A DNA stretch of 64,000 bases from Bin87 sp965219925 (GCA_965219925.1 OZ244795.1:3472001-3536000), one strand, 5' to 3'; positions 26,257 through 35,906 are shown, counted from the first letter of the stretch. The notes: generated by a model from the sequence alone, not told the origin. Made by a program: numbers and translations.

Positions 26257-26382
26257 TGCTTTTGCCTCCCGTGGTGTTGGTGGATTTTCGGTTGGTATGA
26301 TGGTTGCCGCATTATAACGCAATCCGGTATTCGGACACGGATTTCATCGTTGGGTATACTGGATTGTAAAGGACACAAACCC

Positions 26383-28380
26383 ATGATGTTTCGACTGAGC
26401 CGTTGCCCCAAATTTGGCAGCGTGCCCCTTGCGCTGGCTCTCATGCTGATGATGACGGTGGCAGCGTGCGGGGAGGAAGCCCCCACACCCAAAGCCGACG
26501 TGCCGGCCACGATTGCGGCAGCCCTGGCCCGACTGGATGCTACTGCGACGGCTGCCGCCCCCGCGCCAGCCGAAAGCGGCGAACCGCCCGCCCTCACGTT
26601 CCCCACGGCACAACCGTTGCAAGCCGGAAATTCTGCGGATGCGCCAGCGCCGACGCAGCCCGCCACGCCATCCGGCCAAGGAACCGAGCAGCCCGATACA
26701 CGCACCGCCACGCCCGAACCTACGCAGGAAACGGCACCTGCGGCCGATGCGCTGGTGCCGTTGGCAGACCTGCAAAACTGGCCTTATTTGCAGCAGGATC
26801 CGCTATCGGCAGCAGCCATCGAGGCGCTGGCGTGGGTGGCCGACGGCGTTTACGAATCCGAGGCGGAGAGTGTCGAGGAACTGATAAATCTGGGAGCTTT
26901 TTACCCCTATATTCTTTTCACCGTGTTGAGTTACCCCTGGGTGGCGGACGGCGTAACCGGTCAGGAGCGAGACGTAGTAGAGAGTCTCCATGCCATCGCG
27001 CAGCGCGACTCCGGCTCTGCGGAGACAATTGGCAGTATGCCCTTTCTCAACAGCCTGGAGCCGGCGGATTATGCCGCCATGAGATCGTTGCGCCAGCTGG
27101 CGTTTTTCGATCCGGACACGTTCCGGCGGATTCTGGCGCACCCGAGTTTGCAACCGGGCATAACGGACGAATGGGCGAAAATCGTCGCGATGGCATCCGG
27201 TGTTCAACGGGTGAACCCCGGCCTGATCAACACGCTGCTGGACACGAACCGGATCAGCCTCGAACAGCGAACATTGCAATTGCCCGAATCGGGCGAAACG
27301 CTGCTGGTCATACTGCGCACGGGGCCGGGAGCCGCTCGCAGTATGGATCTGCTGGAAACGGCAGTGCGTCAGGCCGAGCAATTTATGGGTGAGCCACTCC
27401 CCACCAACTACATCGGCGTGTTGTTTGGGAACGCAGTGACCGGTTCGGCCGCCGGAGTCAACGTTGGAACCCACATTGCCATCCGGCCCAAATTCGATGT
27501 CGACGACGGCAGTCAGGAGGCCGATTTCAGCGGGCACGTGATCGCCCATGAGGTGGCCCACTACTACTGGAACGGCAACGCAGACTGGATAGATGAAGGG
27601 GCGTCTGACTTTCTGGCATCTATAGTAGAAAATGTCCGCACGGAAAAACCGGTGAGCGTCACCAACCAGCCCTGCGCTGCCGCGCGAAACATCCGGGCGC
27701 TGGAAAGCCTGAACGTCAATAGAGATTCCAATGCCTTCGACTGTAACTACGCCCTGGGCGAACGTCTGTTTGTCGATCTGTTTCTCAATACGGGAAACGC
27801 TGCGTTTCGGCAGGGTTTTCGGAACCTGTATCTGGCTTCGGAAGTGGAAAACCGCGCCGGCGACATGCGGGGTACTCCAGTTGGCATTGGGCAGGTAACG
27901 GCGTCGTTCCGGGCGGCGGCGGATCAGGCGGTGGTGGATACCGTGGTTCGACGCTGGTACGACGGAACCGCCCCCTACGACATCCACCGGCGAGATACCG
28001 GCGCGGTGGACCCGACGTTGCCGGAAATCAATGGTCGGATCGACGCCGCTTATATTTCCACAACTCAGCGCGGGCCGGCCACAGCTGCTTTTTCTGCTTC
28101 AGCCACCAACGACGTCGTATGGCTCAACTTGGATTATTCCTACCAGCTGGCGTCGGGAAGTCTGGACGTTAACCTGACCATCGTGGAGTTCTACGAAGAC
28201 GGGTTTGAAACGCGTCGCCGCGACAACACCATAACCGCCGACGCGGGGTTTATTGGTGGACAGGCGTGGTATTCGATAGGGCCGGCAGCTACGCAACGGT
28301 GGGCGACGGGCCGTTATTGGGTGTACGTATATGACGGCGACCGCAAAGTAGCGGAGGTCGGGTTTGAAGTTACGGAGTAG
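26383..28380 (+). CDS. Lipoprotein zinc metallopeptidase with Pro/Thr-Ala-rich stalk (first of a pair)
   Basis: 665 residues. The signal ends in a lipobox (MLMMTVAACGEE), so the protein should be anchored on the outer face of the membrane. A ~100-residue Ala/Pro/Thr stalk follows, then an alpha-helical region. The zinc site HEVAHYYW is at about 389-396 and WIDEGASDF at about 402-410, as in the MA-clan (gluzincin) family. The C-terminus (RYWVYVYDGDRKVAEVGFEVTE-like) is shared with the next gene. AGGA lies upstream of the ATG at 26383; the longer frame from 25792 is antisense to the SDR gene and is rejected. Confidence 0.8.
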   Translation: MMFRLSRCPKFGSVPLALALMLMMTVAACGEEAPTPKADVPATIAAALARLDATATAAAPAPAESGEPPALTFPTAQPLQAGNSADAPAPTQPATPSGQGTEQPDTRTATPEPTQETAPAADALVPLADLQNWPYLQQDPLSAAAIEALAWVADGVYESEAESVEELINLGAFYPYILFTVLSYPWVADGVTGQERDVVESLHAIAQRDSGSAETIGSMPFLNSLEPADYAAMRSLRQLAFFDPDTFRRILAHPSLQPGITDEWAKIVAMASGVQRVNPGLINTLLDTNRISLEQRTLQLPESGETLLVILRTGPGAARSMDLLETAVRQAEQFMGEPLPTNYIGVLFGNAVTGSAAGVNVGTHIAIRPKFDVDDGSQEADFSGHVIAHEVAHYYWNGNADWIDEGASDFLASIVENVRTEKPVSVTNQPCAAARNIRALESLNVNRDSNAFDCNYALGERLFVDLFLNTGNAAFRQGFRNLYLASEVENRAGDMRGTPVGIGQVTASFRAAADQAVVDTVVRRWYDGTAPYDIHRRDTGAVDPTLPEINGRIDAAYISTTQRGPATAAFSASATNDVVWLNLDYSYQLASGSLDVNLTIVEFYEDGFETRRRDNTITADAGFIGGQAWYSIGPAATQRWATGRYWVYVYDGDRKVAEVGFEVTE

Positions 28381-29932
28381 TCAAGTCAGGTATCAGTTCA
28401 GGATAATTGCGGCGGTGGCGGCAGTTGTATTAGGGATGGGAGTGCTGGCGTGTGGCGGCGGCGAGCCGGTCATTGCGCCGACAACCGCTCCTGTCGCTGC
28501 CGAAAGCGTGGCTACCGACGTGCCGACCCATACCGCCACGCCGGTTCCGACAATGGTTGCGCCGACGAGTACACCCGCCCCAACTGCGACGGTTGCGCCT
28601 ACTCCAACCTCACAGCCTACCGCAACGCCGCAGCCCACCGCGACGCTCATGCCGACGCCAACACCGATACCGCCGACGGCCACACCGGAACCTACGGCGA
28701 CGCCCCGGCCCACGGCAACACCCACTCCACCACCGACACCCACTGCCACGCCGCTGCCCACGCCGACGCCGCGTCCTGCGGTTGGCCCGGGACACGAGCA
28801 GCGCAACATCTTCCTGCCGCTGGCCGGCGAGGTGCAGTTGACCATCCAGCGCAGCGTGCCCGGAGCGGCGCGGAGCATGGACTTGCTGGAACACTCCGTC
28901 CGAACCATCGAGGAATTTATGGGCGAGGAGTTTCCAGTGCGTTTCATTGGGATTTTATTCAAGGACGCCGTCAATGCTGCGGAGGGTTCTGCGGGAACCA
29001 ATTTCGGGAACGTTATAGCGCAGCGGGCCAAATATGACGTTGATGACGACAGCCCCGATGCAAACTTTCTTCCTGAACTCACAGCCCACGAAGTCGCGCA
29101 TTACTATTGGGGCAGCGATGAGGACTGGATTGATGAGGGAGCGGCGACCTTTATGGAGTTTGTCGTTGAACACGCCCGCACCGGCGCGCCGCTTACCGCC
29201 GACCGCTACCCATGCCCCTTCTTTGACACCCTGGGGGAGCTTGACCGGGCCAACCCACGGCACCCCGCCAATGGCGGCGGCTGGCCTGAATTCGGGTGCA
29301 ACTACTCGATGGGGGAACGGCTCTTCCTGGACCTGTACCGCACGCTGGGCCGCGAACAATTCCGGCAGGGCTTCCGCAACCTCTACCTGGCGTCAAAAGA
29401 ACGGAGCGTTTACGCTGGTATCGAGGAGGTAGAAACGGCATTCAAGCAGGACGCATCCCCGGAAGTTGTTGCCGCTGTGGATTCCGTATTGAACCGCCAG
29501 TACCACGGGACCGAACCCTATGACCTTAGTCATCTGGACACCAGCCCGGTTGATCCCAGCCTGCCCAGCATAGACGGAGAGATTGCTGATGCTTTCATCT
29601 CACTGGACCAAGATTGGCCGGCAGACCCAGCCAGCCGAACCAGCCAGCTGTCGGTCGCCGACGTTTCAGAAGTTGATGGCCCGGTTTATTTCTACCGTAA
29701 ATTCACCTTTTCCCGCTCCAACATGCGAAAGGTCATTCCCCTTACAACAGTTGAATTTTATGAAGACGGATTCGCGTACCGTTCTCGCACTTTCGAGCAC
29801 TACTTCCAGCCCGGTCGAAGTGGCGGTTGGTGGAGGAGTAAAGTGAACCCAGCCCGTCCGGGTCGCTACTGGGTGTATATGTACGACGGTGAGCGGAAGG
29901 TAGCGGAGGTGGCCTACGAGGTTACGGAGTAG
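28364..29932 (+). CDS. Lipoprotein zinc metallopeptidase with (PT)n stalk (second of a pair)
   Basis: 522 residues starting at TTG 28364, which overlaps the previous gene by 17 bases; GGAGG at 28352-28356 supports it. The signal ends MGVLACGGGEP (lipobox). The stalk of about 80 residues is a near-perfect TPTP/ATPEPTAT repeat. The catalytic domain starts at PGAARSMDLLEHSVRTIEEF and carries HEVAHYYW at 242-249 and WIDEGAATFM near 255-264. The helical region of the first gene is absent, so the second is a shorter paralog made by duplication. Coupled expression is likely. Confidence 0.8.
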   Translation: MKLRSSQVRYQFRIIAAVAAVVLGMGVLACGGGEPVIAPTTAPVAAESVATDVPTHTATPVPTMVAPTSTPAPTATVAPTPTSQPTATPQPTATLMPTPTPIPPTATPEPTATPRPTATPTPPPTPTATPLPTPTPRPAVGPGHEQRNIFLPLAGEVQLTIQRSVPGAARSMDLLEHSVRTIEEFMGEEFPVRFIGILFKDAVNAAEGSAGTNFGNVIAQRAKYDVDDDSPDANFLPELTAHEVAHYYWGSDEDWIDEGAATFMEFVVEHARTGAPLTADRYPCPFFDTLGELDRANPRHPANGGGWPEFGCNYSMGERLFLDLYRTLGREQFRQGFRNLYLASKERSVYAGIEEVETAFKQDASPEVVAAVDSVLNRQYHGTEPYDLSHLDTSPVDPSLPSIDGEIADAFISLDQDWPADPASRTSQLSVADVSEVDGPVYFYRKFTFSRSNMRKVIPLTTVEFYEDGFAYRSRTFEHYFQPGRSGGWWRSKVNPARPGRYWVYMYDGERKVAEVAYEVTE

Positions 29933-30384
29933 GCAGGCGCTGGGCTTTGGACAGGCTCAGGATGAGCGGGATGTTGGGGATGGCGGCTCCTTTTGGTCAG
30001 GTGGTTGGGTTGATGGGTTGTTGGAGATTGTAAGTTGGTAGTTGGTGGGTGGTTGGGTTTCGCCGGAGGTTTCGGGTCGTTGTCAGCATACGGCCGGTGG
30101 GTACGCAAAGTTGGTTTAGCCCCTGATTTCGTTCACTGAGACAGGGCCGGTGAGGGCCGGGTCGCAGCACGCAGCGTTGTGGCGTCCGCTGTGACGGGTC
30201 CGACCGGGGCGTTGAAGCAATACGCGCCTGCGGTCTGACTTGCGCCGATTTGCGATTTTTACTGACGGGATGGCCGTCGACCTGAAACCTCTGGCGGTGG
30301 TGCGGTTGGTTGATTGACGAGTTTTAACCTGACAGGGTTGATGGTAGAGGGGTGATTTACGAGGGCGCAAGGGGGTGGGTGTCA
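29933..30384. other. Gene-free stretch downstream of the metallopeptidase pair
   Basis: Starts with a partial family 2 arm (GACAGGCTCAGGATGAGCGG near 29950). A short GT-rich segment (30010-30060) and a GC-rich piece follow with no supportable gene. A reverse frame from 30385 to 30116 is open but has no recognisable features. Confidence 0.4.
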
Positions 30385-30687
30385 CTCACGCATACCCACT
30401 TTGTCATTGCGAGCGCAGCGTGGCAATCTCGTCGCCGTAGGAATGGTGATTTGCCGACGTGTGTTCAACCTCAACGAGATTGCTACGTGGTTCGACAGGC
30501 TCACCATGAGCGGCTGCGCTCCTCGCAATGACAGAGCGTCCTTCGACAGGCTCGGGATGAGCGGGCGCGTTTGGCGATGACAGGGCGTCCTTCGACAGGC
30601 TCAGGATGAACGGGGGGTTCACCCACACCCCAACCCTCTCCCATCGAGGGAGAGGGGGCTTTGGACAGGCTCGGTGCGAGCGGGGGG
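30385..30687. repeat. Composite of family 1 and family 2 elements
   Basis: A family 1 element (CTCACGCATACCC...; ends near 30534) has the family 2 arm GGTTCGACAGGCTCACCATG inserted in its right arm at about 30488-30512. Two more family 2 arms (CGTCCTTCGACAGGCTCGGG and ...CAGGATGA) and a CCCTCTCCC hairpin follow up to the start of the next gene's 3' end. This shows modules from different families being combined. Confidence 0.7.
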
Positions 30688-31812
30688 TTAGAGGTAGAGG
30701 CGGTTTACGGTGCTGTGACTTTGGGGGTCGAGGTTGCGGCCGGCGAAGGCAGGATGGTCGGGACCGTAGCGGTGACACCGGAAGGTAGCGTTGGAATATT
30801 CCATGCCGCCGGCCCCGCCAGCGGCGGCGCTGTTCATAAAGAACGGGTTGATGTACTCCCACACGATTTCGCAACGGGGCGTTACCTCGAACAGGCGGCC
30901 GGGCGCTCCCTCGCAAATCAGCGTGTTGCCGTTGGGCAATCGCTCGGCGCTGCTGATGTTGTAACTGTAGAAAGATATGGCCGGCGCACCCCGATACTCC
31001 CAATGGATTTCGTTGGTGGCCGGGTCAATCTCGACGATTCGGGAGTAGCTGACGCCGCGGCGGTGTCCGCCGTTGTCAAAGATGAGCACATGGCCGTTGT
31101 CCAGCCAGGTGGGATGATGCTGGTGGTAGATTTCGCCCGGACCCCACTTCCACTTGAAGTCGCCAGTGGCGCGATCGACGATGCCGACGGTGCTGGTTAA
31201 CCGATAGCTGACCAGGTAGTCGCCAGCGGCGGTTACGTTGAGGCAGTTGCCGTGGGTCCACTCACGTCGGGGTTCCAGCGGGCATATCACGTCCTCGTTG
31301 ACATCGAGATGCTCCCAGGAACGCCATTCCGAGACGGTGGCGCCGTTGGGGGCAACCTCACGCACAACGTCACCGAGCATCCCCAGGGCGAAGTCCACAT
31401 CAAAACCGCCCTGCACCTGAGCCTCCAGCCCGTCGGGAAGGGGTTCCCACATCAGCAGCAGGGTGTTTCCGTTGGGAAGGCGTTCGTAGTCGTGGTGGAG
31501 CATGTTGTCGCGGTAGGCCCAAACAATGTTGCTGTCCCAGTCGAGCTCAAGGATGCTGGCCGACGAACCGCCGACGGTTTCAGCGCCGCCGTCAGTGGGT
31601 GGGAAGGTGCGGCAGAGCAGGTTGCCGTTGTCCAGCAAATAGGCGTAGTGGATGCCTTCGTCGGAGCGCCACCGGTGGACGACGTTGCCGCGCATGTCAA
31701 TCAGGTAAGCGTCGCGACCGCCGCGGGTGGTTGAAAACAGCGTGTAGCCCCGGTAGCAGGCCGTGGGGGTGTAGTGAATCAGACCCACCGGATGATGAAT
31801 GGACCAGCCCAT
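30688..31812 (-). CDS. Arylsulfotransferase (ASST)-like beta-propeller protein
   Basis: 374 residues with repeated LPNGNTLLL / LDNGHVLIF / LPNGNTLICEG blades typical of the ASST-type propeller. HHDYERLPNGNTL and YHQHHPTWLDNGHVLI supply histidines at positions used by arylsulfate sulfotransferases, and RREWTHGNCLNV a further one. No signal peptide is visible, unlike periplasmic ASST, so this may be a cytoplasmic relative. The ATG at 31812 has GGAGG upstream (from TATGGAGGGCG). The catalytic role is inferred from the fold. Confidence 0.75.
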   Translation of the reverse strand: MGWSIHHPVGLIHYTPTACYRGYTLFSTTRGGRDAYLIDMRGNVVHRWRSDEGIHYAYLLDNGNLLCRTFPPTDGGAETVGGSSASILELDWDSNIVWAYRDNMLHHDYERLPNGNTLLLMWEPLPDGLEAQVQGGFDVDFALGMLGDVVREVAPNGATVSEWRSWEHLDVNEDVICPLEPRREWTHGNCLNVTAAGDYLVSYRLTSTVGIVDRATGDFKWKWGPGEIYHQHHPTWLDNGHVLIFDNGGHRRGVSYSRIVEIDPATNEIHWEYRGAPAISFYSYNISSAERLPNGNTLICEGAPGRLFEVTPRCEIVWEYINPFFMNSAAAGGAGGMEYSNATFRCHRYGPDHPAFAGRNLDPQSHSTVNRLYL

Positions 31813-31893
31813 GTTGTCGCCCTCCATAAATTGCGTTAGTGAGGGATTATAGCAAGGCGGCGTTAGCTGCAACGGGCGACCCCGGGTTCGTTT

Positions 31894-32074
31894 CCGGGCC
31901 TTTCGATTTTCCTCATGTCATTGCGACCCCGTACTTGATACGGGGGTTGGCAATCTCGTCGCAGTAGCAATGATGGTTCCCAGAAGTGTGCTCAACCTCC
32001 ACGAGATTGCCACGTGGTTCGACAGGCTCACCATGAACGGCTACGCTCCTCGCAATGACAACCGAATGGCCCTG
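31894..32074. repeat. Family 1 inverted-repeat element, type b, with P palindrome and family 2 insert
   Basis: Begins CCGGGCCTTTCGATTTTCC and ends ACCGAATGGCCCTG. The left arm holds the palindrome CCCCGTACTTGATACGGGG; the right arm holds the family 2 piece GGTTCGACAGGCTCACCATG. The flanking 10-mers GGGTTCGTTT (31884-31893) and GGGTTCGTTC (32075-32084) differ by one base, consistent with a target duplication. Confidence 0.85.
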
Positions 32075-32109
32075 GGGTTCGTTCCCGGTAACGGCGCCTG
32101 CCGTCTGGT

Positions 32110-33018
32110 ATGCTGACCGGCGTGTGGATTTTCCTGGCTATCTGCAGCGCCGCTTCGCTCGGGCTCGCCAATATCGCCCACAAGCGCCTGCTGGACAATT
32201 ACCTGGGTGGCGTAGGCGTACTTGGCGCCGGTTCCATTGTTACGCGCCTCACCTGCTCCGTCATCGTGCTGGCCATAGTCGGCTGGCCTACCCAGGCTCC
32301 GGCGCTGGCCGTGGGAATCGGGCTGACATCGGGAGTGAGCCTGGGGGCGGGTCTGGCTTTGCTGTTCCTCGGGTTGAAGCTGGGAGAAGCGTCGCGAGCC
32401 GTGGCCGTCAGCCAGACCTATCCGATTCTGGTGGCGTTGCTGGCGCTGTACTTCCTGGGAGAAACGGTGTCCGCCATGCAATGGCTGGCGATCATGCTGG
32501 TGATTGGCGGCGCGGCGGTAGTCTCGGTGGAGGGTTTTGTGCGCCGGCTGTTCCGGTTGACACCGGGGTTGACGGCGCTGGTCGCCAGCTCGGCCGGTTT
32601 GGGTCTGTCGTTTTTCCTGGCCGAGTTTGCGCTGCAAGACCTGACTCCGTGGGAAGTGTTTGGGTTGCAGGAACTGGGAATGGCGCCGGTGTTCGGCCTT
32701 TTCGGACGGCCATCAAACTGGGTACGCCTGTGGAGAGGACTCCGAACCCCACCGGCCTGGTGGACTTTCGTCATTGGAGAGGGAGTGCTACCTCAATTGG
32801 CCATCTTCCTGTTCATCCTGTCGTTCAGCTACGGTGAGGTTTCTCTGGCGTCGGCGGTGCTGGCGACCCGCCCGCTGTTCGTGTTTGTGGTTGGCACGCT
32901 GCTGAGTTGGCGCACGCTGGGGCTGCTGCGGGAATCCATCAGTCCGGCGGCGCTGACCGCCAAATTCGTCGCTATCGCCATGATCGTCGCCGGGACGACA
33001 ATCCTGGCTATCGTGTGA
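32110..33018 (+). CDS. EamA/DMT-family transporter
   Basis: 302 residues with about ten hydrophobic helices and two repeated halves, as in drug/metabolite exporters. The first half begins MLTGVWIFLAICSAASLGLA and contains ASRAVAVSQTYPILVALLAL; the second contains GEVSLASAVLATRPLFVFVV. This internal repeat (ASRAVAV.../GEVSLASA...) is typical of EamA. The substrate is unknown. No close partner gene. Confidence 0.85.
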   Translation: MLTGVWIFLAICSAASLGLANIAHKRLLDNYLGGVGVLGAGSIVTRLTCSVIVLAIVGWPTQAPALAVGIGLTSGVSLGAGLALLFLGLKLGEASRAVAVSQTYPILVALLALYFLGETVSAMQWLAIMLVIGGAAVVSVEGFVRRLFRLTPGLTALVASSAGLGLSFFLAEFALQDLTPWEVFGLQELGMAPVFGLFGRPSNWVRLWRGLRTPPAWWTFVIGEGVLPQLAIFLFILSFSYGEVSLASAVLATRPLFVFVVGTLLSWRTLGLLRESISPAALTAKFVAIAMIVAGTTILAIV

Positions 33019-33049
33019 CGGCGCGGGGCCTTTGCTGCGGGTGCGCCGC

Positions 33050-33682
33050 CTAGCCGGATGCCGCCGTTGCGCCGGATGGGTTGGCGCGGTATCGAACGCT
33101 CCAGAGATGGACCAGCCCCACGGCCACGAATAATGCCAGGCAGTACGAAATTGGTCCCCACGACACCCCGAAGATAACCCTCGCCACGGCGACGGACGAG
33201 AGGTATATGAAGGCCAGTGCGGCGGTGGTGCTGCGGGTTAGATACAGAATCGCCATCGTGGGCGCAAACATTATCAGCACGGGCCAGGACAGGATCGCGC
33301 TCATAACTCCGGCTGCGGTGGCGGCGCCGCGTCCGCCTCGGAAACGTGTCCACACGGGCCAGACGTGGCCCACCAGGGCGGCGGCTCCGGCCAACATACC
33401 CGGCGCGACGCTCGCGCGATTCACGGTTTCGTCAGACACGAGGTTGGTCAGCAGGTTGAGCGCGAAAACCGCCGCCACTCCCTTGGCAATGTCAACGGCG
33501 GCGATAATGATGCCCCAGCGAGCGCCCAGCAGGCGGCCGACGTTGGCGGCGCCGGCGTTGCCATCGCCAAATGAAGTTATGTCCGTGCCGGTCGGGGTGA
33601 TGAAACGGCCGGCGAGATAAGCGGTAGGAAAGCTGCCGAGCAGGTAACCTGCCAGGGCTGCCGCACTAGTGAGCCAGAACAT
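33050..33682 (-). CDS. plsY: Glycerol-3-phosphate acyltransferase PlsY
   Basis: Transfers an acyl group from acyl-phosphate to glycerol-3-phosphate in the membrane, the first step of phospholipid synthesis. The three conserved loops are present: GSFPTAYLAG near residues 16-25, GDGNAGAANVGR near 39-50 and GHVWPVWTRFRGGRGAATA near 104-122. At 210 residues with 5-6 membrane helices it is normal for the family. It lies 43 bases downstream of ilvE on the same strand. Confidence 0.95.
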   Translation of the reverse strand: MFWLTSAAALAGYLLGSFPTAYLAGRFITPTGTDITSFGDGNAGAANVGRLLGARWGIIIAAVDIAKGVAAVFALNLLTNLVSDETVNRASVAPGMLAGAAALVGHVWPVWTRFRGGRGAATAAGVMSAILSWPVLIMFAPTMAILYLTRSTTAALAFIYLSSVAVARVIFGVSWGPISYCLALFVAVGLVHLWSVRYRANPSGATAASG

Positions 33683-33725
33683 CGGGACTCCTTACGGCCT
33701 GGAGACGCTGGGGGCAATCTCCCGA

Positions 33726-34691
33726 TTACGCAGGGACCAAACGAGGTGTAACCCGGGTGCACCAATGCCGGTACTTGGCATTGTTTCCCACGACGATATC
33801 GAAGTACATCCGCTGTATTTCCTTGGAGATGGGGCCCGGCTGGCCGTCGCCGATGGGCCGGCAGTCCAGTTCTACCACCGGAGTGAGGTGGGCCGCGGTG
33901 CCGGTAAGGAAGACCTCATCGGCCAGGTACAGCTCGCTGCGGTCGATGGTACGCATGTCTACGTCAATTCCCAGTTCGTTCTTGGCCAGCTGCATCACCG
34001 TGTCGCGGGTGATACCACCCAGTACGTTGTCTTCCAGCGCTGGCGTGTAAAGGCGGCCGTTCTTGACCATGAAGATGTTTTCGCCGGAACCCTCGGAAAC
34101 ATGGCCGTCGTGATTGAGCAGGATGGCTTCATCGAAACCGCTCAGGGTGGCTTCGGTTTTGGCAAGGATGCTGTTGACGTAGATGCCGCAAGCCTTGATG
34201 CGCGCCGGGATCATGGGGTCGTCGACGCGGCGCCACGAGGAGGTACAGCATCGCAGGCGGTCGCTGCCCAGATAGTTGCCGAAGGGTACCGTTATCAGAG
34301 TGAAGTCGGATGCCAGGTCCTGCAACTTGAGGTTGGCGACCAGTTCCTCGCTCTTATAGGCCAGGGGGCGAATGTAAATGTCGGTATTGTGGCGGTTGCG
34401 CTCGACCAGTTCCACCGTGATGTTGCAAAGGTCGTCGGCGGAATAGGGGATGTCGAGCATCAGGATTTTGCATCCGTCCAGGAGCCTTTCGTAATGCTCG
34501 CGCATACGGAAGATATTGATGGCGCCCTGCTCTGCATTCCAGTTGCCTCGAATGCCTTCGAACACGCCGGTGCCGTAGTGGAGGGCATGGGTCATTACGT
34601 TTACGTTGGCTTCGCGTACCGGTACGTACTGCCCTCGGAAGAACACCTGGAGATCATCGGAGTTGAAAGAAGCCTGGCCGCTGGTAGTCAC
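33726..34691 (-). CDS. ilvE: Branched-chain amino acid aminotransferase
   Basis: Class IV PLP aminotransferase interconverting Val/Leu/Ile and their 2-oxo acids. HALHYGTGVFEGIRGNW near residues 36-52 is the N-terminal family motif. The PLP lysine lies in ARIKACGIYVNSILAKTEA near 165-183. EGSGENIFMVKNG near 200-212 and FLTGTAAHLTPV near 265-276 are the other conserved pieces. Length (321) is normal for IlvE type I. Confidence 0.95.
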   Translation of the reverse strand: MTTSGQASFNSDDLQVFFRGQYVPVREANVNVMTHALHYGTGVFEGIRGNWNAEQGAINIFRMREHYERLLDGCKILMLDIPYSADDLCNITVELVERNRHNTDIYIRPLAYKSEELVANLKLQDLASDFTLITVPFGNYLGSDRLRCCTSSWRRVDDPMIPARIKACGIYVNSILAKTEATLSGFDEAILLNHDGHVSEGSGENIFMVKNGRLYTPALEDNVLGGITRDTVMQLAKNELGIDVDMRTIDRSELYLADEVFLTGTAAHLTPVVELDCRPIGDGQPGPISKEIQRMYFDIVVGNNAKYRHWCTRVTPRLVPA

Positions 34692-34769
34692 GTAATGCCC
34701 CCTGTGAGCGGAAAAGTTGGGCCATTATAGCGTTATCCCCGCCCGGTTTCCAGCCGGCCGGCGTTCAGG

Positions 34770-34997
34770 CAGGGCCTTTCGGTTTTACAAGAAATCCCCT
34801 CTCCCTTGATGGGAGAGGGTTAGGGTGAGGGTGAAGGTGTGAGATATGGGAGAGGGTTAGGGTGAGGGTGAAGGTGTGAGATATGGGAGAGGGTTAGGAT
34901 GAGGGTGAAGGTGTGAGATAGGGAACTATCCTGCGGCAGACTATACCCCTCACCCCAGCCCTCTCCCACAAGGGGAGAGGGAGAATCGAAAGACCCT
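34770..34997. repeat. Tandem-repeat element with family 1 type-b ends and 10-bp direct repeats
   Basis: Ends CAGGGCCTTTCGGTT and AATCGAAAGACCCTG match the type-b ends of family 1. The interior is different: three tandem copies of a ~38-bp unit (GGGAGAGGGTTAGGGTGAGG...) plus an inverse CCCCAGCCCTCTCCC. The 10-mer GGCGTTCAGG flanks it directly at 34760-34769 and 34998-35007. So the ends, not the interior, define what is mobilised. Confidence 0.85.
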
Positions 34998-35556
34998 GGC
35001 GTTCAGGTAACTGTTCAGAGTTGGTGAGGTGAATTGGTGCAAAGAGGTTTGAGGATGGCTGGCGCGAGGAGTTGTGGTTATGTCATATACCGGGTATGGA
35101 CCCGGAAATTGACCTGTCCACCGCTGACCGCAATGTGCTCATCGCCATCATAGCCAGTCAGCAGACCATCATCGAGCGTCTGGAGAAACGGATTGCTCAG
35201 TTGGAAGGGCAGGCCAAAACCAGGGGCTCGGGTCGGATGCCCGGTCTGAAGCCCAAAGCCGACCGGCAACCGGCCCAGCCCAAAGGGCCTCGCCAGCGCC
35301 GTCCCCACGGTTTTGCCCGCCGTCGCATGACGCCCACCCAGCGGGTGGAGCACGTGGTGGAACAGTGTCCCGACTGTGGAACTCAGCTGTCCGGTGGTTG
35401 AACCCAACGCACTCGGGAAGTAATTGACCTGCCCCAGGTTCCGGTGCAGATTACCGAGCACGCTTACATCGCCCGCACCTGCCCCCTGTGCCGACGGTGC
35501 TGTGTGCCATCGTCACAACTGACGGCATAGTGATGGGGCGGCAGCGCCTGGGGATC

Positions 35557-35584
35557 AATCCTGAATCAAGTTCAGGACAGGCCC
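35557..35584. repeat. Palindrome inside the IS66 remnant
   Basis: TCCTGAATCAAGTTCAGGA palindrome followed by CAGGCC. In frame it adds residues reading NPESSSGQA before LMSLIAALREEARLP. The stem sequence differs from the CCCCGT type but the layout and CAGG tail are the same. Confidence 0.7.
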
Positions 35585-35850
35585 TGATGAGCCTGATTGC
35601 CGCCCTGCGGGAGGAGGCCCGGCTGCCCTTCCGCACCATCCAGTGGTATCTGGGCGCGGTGCATGGGTTGCGCGTCATCCTGGGGCCATCGTGGACGCCA
35701 CGCAAAGGGTGGCTGGCCAAGCCCAGGCGGTGATGGCCGATATAGTGGAACGGGTCCGAGGCAGTCCAGTGGTGCATGCCGATGAGACCGGCTGGCGGGA
35801 GGACGGGCACAACGGCTACGTGTGGACCTTCGGCGCTCCCACCCAGCGGA

Positions 35851-35876
35851 CTGCCCCTGTTCAAGCCAGGGGCAGG
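35851..35876. repeat. Palindrome inside the IS66 remnant
   Basis: GCCCCTG-TTCAAGC-CAGGGGC stem-loop followed by AGG, located after the catalytic HADETGWREDG segment, near an internal deletion. Confidence 0.7.
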
Positions 35877-35906
35877 CTGTGCCGACGCATCGAGCGCCAC
35901 ATCAAG

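Noticed and set aside
25792..26382. Upstream extension of the first lipoprotein frame (start 25792)
   Set aside because: It runs antisense through the SDR gene and has no lipoprotein signal; the ATG at 26383 has a ribosome binding site and a perfect lipobox follows.
30116..30385. An 89-codon reverse frame rich in Arg
   Set aside because: No ribosome binding site, no motif, and it borders repeats.
33669..34730. A 353-codon forward frame opposite ilvE
   Set aside because: Shadow of ilvE; the aminotransferase motifs are all on the reverse strand.
34770..34997. CRISPR-like array
   Set aside because: Units follow each other without spacers, and the unit also occurs singly elsewhere; it is a tandem repeat inside a mobile element.
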